A stretch of 64,000 bases of DNA. Origin: Sclerodactyla briareus (lineage: Eukaryota; Echinodermata; Holothuroidea; Dendrochirotida; Sclerodactylidae). Below the pieces are notes generated by a model. The model was given only the letters and a program-made list of their open reading frames with translations, did no database searches and had not been told where the DNA came from. Location of the stretch: the NCBI GenBank assembly GCA_026419785.1, contig JAODTK010003421.1, forward strand, positions 186,001 to 250,000, in the 5' to 3' direction. The position numbers and the translations under genes are program-made. Shown here piece by piece: positions 57,311 through 64,000 of the stretch (its first letter is position 1; each line of letters starts with the position of its first letter).

Positions 57311-60300
57311 TAATAATACAAGGCTTGTACAGCTTTTTGACCTTTTACCTGGGCATCACAACAATAGGCTGACGTGGGATAATCTGAGCGGTATTTTTTC
57401 CATCTCTAGCACCATCATTCATGCGTGAACTGATCCGTACACACTGTCGGTACAACAGTCAAGCCCACCACATGTCTAATTATCTATCCATCATAATCCG
57501 TTACAACAATAATAATAACTGATTAGCGCCGATTGGGACCAGTATCCTATTATAGCACGCTGGTCGAACGTCTTCTGCTTTACATTGTGTAAAGAGACAG
57601 TTTCAGTCAGTCGCAGATCACACTAAATTGACGTGTAGATACTCGGAATTTCTGGCGACCAGTCACGTCCCGTTATGTACAGTAGTATTCATGAGATGTA
57701 ATTAATATAAAGCGCCTAATTTATCAGTCTATTCTGTTACGTGGAACCATTGACTCTCGTACTTTGCATGTTCCGTCAACTAGGAGCATCTGTTTTACGC
57801 GGAAGCTCGTTGCCAATTCATAATTTCATTATGCTAATGTGCACTTGACGTCATCTTATTATCATAGTTAGAACTCGCTCATGTGTCTTTCAGTAAATAT
57901 CGTAAAATTATCTATTGCCCATGATAATTGTATATAAAGGTAATTGTACATGTATTTCAGTGTCCAAGATGTTGAAGCTCATCCGAACGGAAATGTTAAT
58001 GCTCGCCGAGTTAAGACAAATTGTTAAATGAATACATTCTTATTATGATTATATATGATTACATCATATTTTTAACCATAACTGGAAACAAATAGTTTGC
58101 AGACAACCAACCACATACGGATTCGCGTTGAAAGGTGTAAAAAACAAACAAACATCAATTCGTTTGCATATGTAGAGATAGATCCGTACGGCGGTGAGAA
58201 CTGCAAAGTCATCTCCTCCAGAGCGAATCTGATGCGACCCTGATGATTGATTGGCATCACATCCCTCTGTGATATGTTCCGTCAGTCACGTGGTGAAAAC
58301 TGGGACCTATATTGGGACAAGTAGAGGTGATAAGTTTAATATCAAAACTCCTCAAGCCAATTATGCTCTTATCAGCTCGAATTAAATAGAACAGTAATTA
58401 CACATCTTCATATGCATTCAATATGCACAATACAGTCATAGTGCCTATTCTTGTTCATGCCGCCTGCGTGTTGTGAGTACCGCCATGTGGCCTTTGTCGT
58501 ATAATCGCCCTATTGTACGTTTGTCGCTTTTCGTAAAAGGCAGTCTGAAGGCTACGGTCTTGCTTGCTGGATAAGCGTATGTCAAGAAGATAAATACAGT
58601 CCCACATGTACTTCCTGAACAATTCGTCACCCGTCGTTCCAATCAAAAAGGTATGTGAAGATAACAGCTATCTGAGACAAGTACCGGAGCAGCTTCTCGT
58701 TACTTTTGTTTCCATCACGAGTATAGCGCATACTGATAACTATTTCAAGTACGTAGTCTATAACTCGCGATTAGAAAGAAGGCTTTTGAGGAAGTACTCG
58801 GATTTCACACAGGTAGGAGGGCCGTGCGCTGTGTGTGCGCTTCCAACATCGTTCGTGGTACATTTCTTCGTGTCGTGTTGCACGTCATGCGTCAGACTTG
58901 CAGACGAAAAATCAAAGTCTAAATATTCGATTCATGTGGACTCTGGCCCTACTTCTGTTGTGCCAGATGGTTAAAACCATGCCTCAAATCAAAAAAGCAT
59001 ATACAACAAACTGAACCTATTCCGTCAGTTCCGTCAGCACGGCAATAGTGATTCTCGCATGTTCTTCGCCTTCACATCGTGTAGAAAACACGCGTTCAAA
59101 CGAGGTTTCAATACATCCCTAAACTACTCACTGTTGACTGGCTTACTTCCTTACGCAGTTTTCTGCGAAATTAGAACAACTTACGCTATATTCTCAATGC
59201 ACGTCATCAATCATATTGGTCTGATTGTGAATGTTCAATATTTGTGGGATATTATACCTACAACGGCTGCTTTCGCTTGTCCAATAGGGGTTCGGTATAT
59301 TCCATATGGCTTTCACATGTTGAACATGAAAAGCTTGCAATCGAACAAGGGGGGGGGGGGATTATCACCGCAGTAGAATACCGGATCACCTATCGAGAAT
59401 ATAACCTCCTCACTGGAGGTAAATAGGAAGAAGACTGCCTATTCATGGATCATGTTGCATTTTCATCGTTTTGTCCCCGGGAAGAATCGAGATTGTTGGC
59501 TTTATTCTTTGAAGTGACGGAATATTTTGTATTTTGTAATTAAAATTTTCAAATGTTTACTTAATTTTACGCTACATGATTAATTCCATTCATGTATGCT
59601 ACCCCACCCACTGATAAGTAACGTATTATATTGCTCTAGGAATGAATCAATGCATTTTCGTCGATAAGTATGTTTACGGATCAAATTATGGCATTCTTCA
59701 TTGGTGCATTACATATATTCCAATATATATGCCAGGAGTACGTATGAATTATAGACGTTATACTCCAATAGTAACCATATACTGCCATCTGCAGCATCGC
59801 CAAACCTCTAGTTTTACTAATTACCTCACAGTGGAGGTAGGCATTGTCCTTAAATCGAATAGCTAAATGTGAAATTAGAGCCATTGATATCCGTTGGTGG
59901 ATCGAGTTGGTGTTCTCGCAGACTGGTGCGTAACTAAAATGCGTTGGCGACCCGTTTCGTATAGCCCGATATACCGTGCGGTTCTCGTACCACGTTTCAT
60001 CACGGCGGAGTTTCTAGCGACCCTTTCTTTAACAAACAATTGAAAAAACTTAACCTTCTACTCACAGAAGAAGAAGTAAATATTCTTGTTAGAATATTAG
60101 TGCATTAATTTGTCGGATGGCTGTTGCCGTGCTCTCGCTGTGTGAGTGACTCATGTGAAATATATCATTCTGGTCAATAACTATATGAATACTTTCTGTC
60201 AATATAATGTGAACTTCCATGTTTAAGTTAGGGTTATCAACGGTAATTGAATCCCCTAAATTATGCAAACCTGGCGGATAATGCGAGGTTTCACGTGGGC

Positions 60301-63250
60301 GCATCCAGTGATAGCACTGGCTCCTCGCTTATTCCTCGACATGATGGCTTGTGGATAAAAAGGCTGGGAAAAAAATCATGGTCGCTTTGTTTAACCTCAA
60401 AGTTTCTCTCAAGCAAGAATAAGCATTTTAATGAAAGCTCAGTGCACTAAGACACTAGGAATCCTATAAACCATGATTCAATATTTATACTTTCTCTATG
60501 GTACTCCCATGGTTTTTAGTTGTAATGAAGTTCACTCTACTGACTCTACAATAATTTTAACTGAGTTGGTCGATACAAGATAGAAGAGCACATTAGGCGC
60601 TGTCATAGCTCACAGTGTGAGCCTGGAACGTTACCGGTTGTATAGTGTGGTACCGGTTACCCTAACGTTGTATGAATTATGATGTGTCACTGCTAGCTCA
60701 GTCAAACATGCCGCGAGCTTTCTTAGACACGTAGCTATTTGGAGCTGATTTATACATATCTACACGCGCCTTTATCGTTGCTATTACTCATTACCAACTA
60801 GATAGTTCTGCCACGATTCATATGAGACTTCGCACCATATCCTGGTAGGTGTGAGTGCAACCACGCGGTCAGTTCGGCAACTTTGAATTCATGGGATGTC
60901 CTTTTCTGTATGTGAAGTACTTCTGCATAGCTTTGTTCAAGACTACATGTGTTATGCGGACGTTGGAACTGCCGATGGCGACTTGTTGTCGTTCCCGTTG
61001 AGATAAATTAGTCTGCATCACATCCACAATGCCATCCTGTTTTTAACTTGATTGTTTCCTAGTGTGCTGTGTTTGTGCGCATGCGACTCCAGTCACTAAC
61101 CTGTATCTGTAAATGGGTGACAAGTATATCTAGACGTGGCTTGTACGGGAGAAACGTGCACGCTGTTGAGAGCGACATAATTTTCATAACTTACGATTGT
61201 TTCTGTACCAACATTTATATGCACATATACTAAGCAAAAATTGGATTCAGTTTATGAACACATAAATACTCAGCCATTTAGTGTATTGGGATTTTACACA
61301 TTGCAGATGCTTGTGTTAGTGCGCAGCTTCGCTGTGAGGGATCCAGACTATTAATGTGCTTTTTGTGATCAAATTCAGCAGTGAACGGTGGGGAACAAAT
61401 AGTTTTACAATTAATAGCAAACACTATTTCATATGTATAAAATTTATATTATATCAGAATTATTTAGCCGCACAAAGTGTAGATGTCGCTGTTCAGCTGC
61501 ACACACTTTAGTGACAAGCAAACCTATTGGACCTAGCGTCATTTATCCTGTGAAATCTTTTCCTTCACTTCCGGTACCATTCCGTTGTTTTTCAATTCCA
61601 GAATTTACTATAATATATCGTATTGCAATATACCAAGTACTATAAGGAAATGCGAATTCTTACAGGCTTCCTTCGCACTAATAATATGTTTTCGATCCTA
61701 TGTAATGTCATTGCATGCAAGGTAATGTCTGCAAATTGCATCAATATGTAGCTCACATTGAGACATGTCGCAATCTCTTGAACTCGGATCAGGTCGCATT
61801 GGATGAAAGTCTGCTATATTTGTTGTCCGACCAATCGCCTTCTCTATGCTTCGAAATACCCACCCCACGAAATTACGTCAGAAAAAGCATCTTTAATATT
61901 CCAACCTCCAGTGGATTCATAACTCTTTGAACTACACCCTAGGATTTGGCTGACGGTATAGATGATCCGATTCAGTATGACGCTACCGACTATAATTGAA
62001 TAATTTAGCCACTGACCAACATCGTGCCCACTTCACTGTGGGTAATGAAACGGTCGTCAGCCTCAATTTAATCAATTGGTCTCGAGTCTTTGACCCAACA
62101 CCTGGAAATGTAAACACGTGGGATGCGATGTGAGTGCGATAGGTCAGTTTCCCGTAGGCAATTTGGTCGTTATAAAAACTTAGAGGGAATTGTCTCTCGA
62201 TCCATACCTATCTGCCTTACCTAGCTAAAGTGGTAGCTTTGACTCGCATGTTTCGCTCTTGATGATAAGTTGACTTTCATAATTCCAGCAGAACAACGAA
62301 ATTGCATTTCCCGCGGAGTTGCAGGATGCCACGAAATTGGTACAAATATTCAGAACTTTTCGACTTAGTTGTTTTGTTAGTTATATTGCATTTCAATTGA
62401 AAAGTTGACCTAATTTGAAAAAATAATTAATCACTCAACCAGAATTAAAGATAGCGCGTATACTATAATTCATATACCCTTTAGGTCGTCGTGAGTTATA
62501 ATATTGCGTTTGTGATTCCTTGACGTAGTCAGAGGAATCTATTATGCACCAAAATGTGTGTGCGTTCGTATGTGTGTGTGTGTGCGCGGCGCGTGTGTAT
62601 AGTGTCTGTGACGTCCAGGGCTTGTGAACACGTTAACTCGACGCCCAGCAGGATGATCAACGTCATACCCCCATATTGTATACATGATTCCTTCATTGTT
62701 TTGAGGCTGGGTCTAATATCACTTGGGGGAGATCAGAGGTCAAAGTATGAACCACTCGTGAACACGATAAGTCCAGAATGTTTAGCCGTCTTATTGTGTA
62801 GCCGTCTTGAGGGAAGCACAACAACCCCATCGCTTTGACCGATTTCCATCTTGGGGAGGAGAGTGGGGGGGGGGGAAAGATTGTAATGGCTTGCAAACAC
62901 GATACCTCGACACCACCTGGATGGAAGAATAATTTGTATGTGTACTCTTCACAATGAATACACCAAGCTCTACTTACGTATGTGGATTCCCATGATAAGT
63001 TCACATGAAGTACTTGGTCCATATTGTTTTGGGGTCAGGAGAAAGAGCGGAATTCTGAAATAATGATACACATGATAAGTGGAGTTGAAATTGTTGGTAT
63101 TAATTATCTCATTTGTTTATAGGTTATCAGTAATGAGTCAAGAATTAAGCCTTTTAGCTTTTCAGATTGATGGACAATTTTTCCATTCGATAGCTCCAGA
63201 GTGTCAGGTTAAACTAAATTCTTTGTGAATAGGCCAAAACATAACTTAGA
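57311..63250. other. Gene-poor sequence without recognised feature
   Basis: Two consensus-like donor sites, AAG-GTATGT near 58650 and CAG-GTAGGA near 58811, fall within a 122-codon plus-strand ORF (58606-58974). The opposite strand (58445-58646) is open in two frames as well. A hydrophobic ORF at 59059-59376 has no family signature. None of these is strong enough to be called a gene. GT-rich sequence lies near 62560-62590. Confidence 0.45.
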
Positions 63251-63513
63251 TATCACTCACTCACTCACTCATGAAAGTACTTGCATGGAAAGAACCCAGT
63301 CGCATTAACCGCAGCTTACAAACGCCAGGCCCCTTCCGGGCAACCGACCAGAACACCGACCAGTCTCACTCTACAGAATGAGACTCCGCAGTTGGTATTG
63401 TCCGCAACCCTCTCCAAAATCCAGTCTTTACACGTGTTGAGAAGTGTCAGTAAAGCCCGACAAGCCTGACAGGACAGACATTCAACTTTCACTTTACTAA
63501 TGCTGGTAATAAA
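63251..63513 (+). other. Possible transcript 3' end after (ACTC)n
   Basis: A short (ACTC)n run (about 63253-63270) precedes a G+C-richer segment with a 62-codon ORF (63281-63469). AATAAA follows at 63508-63513. ORF, stop and polyadenylation signal together would fit a terminal exon, but no acceptor or family is recognised. A retroposed fragment is equally possible. Confidence 0.25.
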
Positions 63514-63890
63514 GAAACTCTAATCCATAGTGACTAGTTATTTATTACTTATGCAATTGTCCTCACAAAGGGTAATGATTTTGATGCAAGATCGACTCAA
63601 CCTCACTCAGCTACGTTATTCGAACTATGGATTAATGCAAGCGGAATATGATATGATACACCTTCACATATGAAAAAACATATATGCCTCTAGACAGGTC
63701 TAAACCTAAATAGATGCTCATATTCAGCGGGCTGCCTCCACTCACGATTCATGATTTATTGAACAAACTTTCCTAACTCTCTAAGCTATAACCGTGCCCC
63801 GATGACACTATTATCAACACGGGTACATATATACGAACAACGGATCCGAAAATGAAAGAGCAATTGACAACATCACTCGCAACACGTCGC
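63514..63890. other. Sequence without recognised feature
   Basis: No gene or repeat is supported up to the start of the minisatellite. Confidence 0.5.
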
Positions 63891-64000
63891 AATGAATAGA
63901 AAGGGGCATTAGAATCAAAGGAGCAATAGGATGTAAAGAGCAATAGAATGAAAGCGACATTGGAAGTAAAAGTGCAATAGAATGAAAGGGGCAATAGAAT
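63891..64000 (+). repeat. ~17-bp minisatellite, runs off the window
   Basis: Units of the form AATGAAAGGGGCAATAG follow each other with small changes (AATCAAAGGAGCAATAG, GATGTAAAGAGCAATAG, AATGAAAGCGACATTGG). About six units are visible; an isolated relative, AATGAAAGAGCAATTG, is at 63851-63866. The array continues past the right edge, so its size is unknown. Confidence 0.9.

Noticed and set aside
58445-58974. Open frames on both strands with donor-like sites
   Set aside because: Three competing frames, no acceptor pairing and no family signature; no single gene model is favoured.

Overview
The window looks like nuclear DNA from a eukaryote, most likely a marine invertebrate. It is AT-rich and has no long intact ORF. 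It carries LINEs of the Rex1/L2 and CR1-like groups, Penelope-like elements with GIY-YIG endonuclease, a tRNA-derived SINE, short DNA transposons with terminal inverted repeats (TIRs) and many microsatellites. Nothing prokaryotic was seen. A deuterostome origin (echinoderm, hemichordate or amphioxus-like) is only a guess from the mix of repeats. Almost every recognisable coding segment belongs to a mobile element and is broken by small indels.

Layout, left half: about 1-9260 (copy 1) and 14920-32575 (copy 2) are two diverged copies of one ancestral block of roughly 5.4 kb. Each copy was later enlarged by its own insertions, and the other copy supplies the empty site. Copy 1 holds a 5'-truncated LINE (1672-3096, 7-bp target duplication) and a hAT-like element (4074-6494) filled by a ~220-bp tandem array. 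Copy 2 holds a 5.7-kb hAT-like composite (18421-24076) with a second hAT-like element nested in it (20912-23059). It also holds an antisense Rex1/L2-like LINE (24287 to about 30210) interrupted inside its endonuclease region by a sense CR1-like LINE (26890-29065). A tRNA-derived SINE lies at the same place in both copies and is therefore older than the duplication. Between the copies are a 208-bp direct repeat (10141-10556) and another hAT-like element (11931-12965) with an 8-bp target duplication. A faint third copy of part of the block is at 33690-34040.

Layout, right half: 32.6-64 kb is mostly unique, gene-poor sequence. It contains a LINE 3' end with an (AAT)n tail (37155-37470), a short element with perfect 19-bp TIRs (37473-37905), and two Penelope-like elements (38900-39660 minus; 47240-48830 plus). 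The first Penelope-like element ends in a hammerhead-ribozyme-like motif. Long (TA)n tracts lie at 38719-38892 and 56890-57310, and a ~17-bp minisatellite runs off the right edge. A few short open segments next to plausible splice or polyadenylation signals (13653-13762, 40442-40660, 49338-49572, 63281-63513) could be host exons, but none resembles a family I recognise.

Taken together, the window is a stratigraphy of mobile elements: SINE first, then block duplication, then independent LINE and hAT insertions, then nested insertions. The most unusual theme is a set of transposase-less hAT-like elements, several built from long tandem arrays and several carrying CpG-rich GCGCGC-GAA-GCGCGC-type hairpins.
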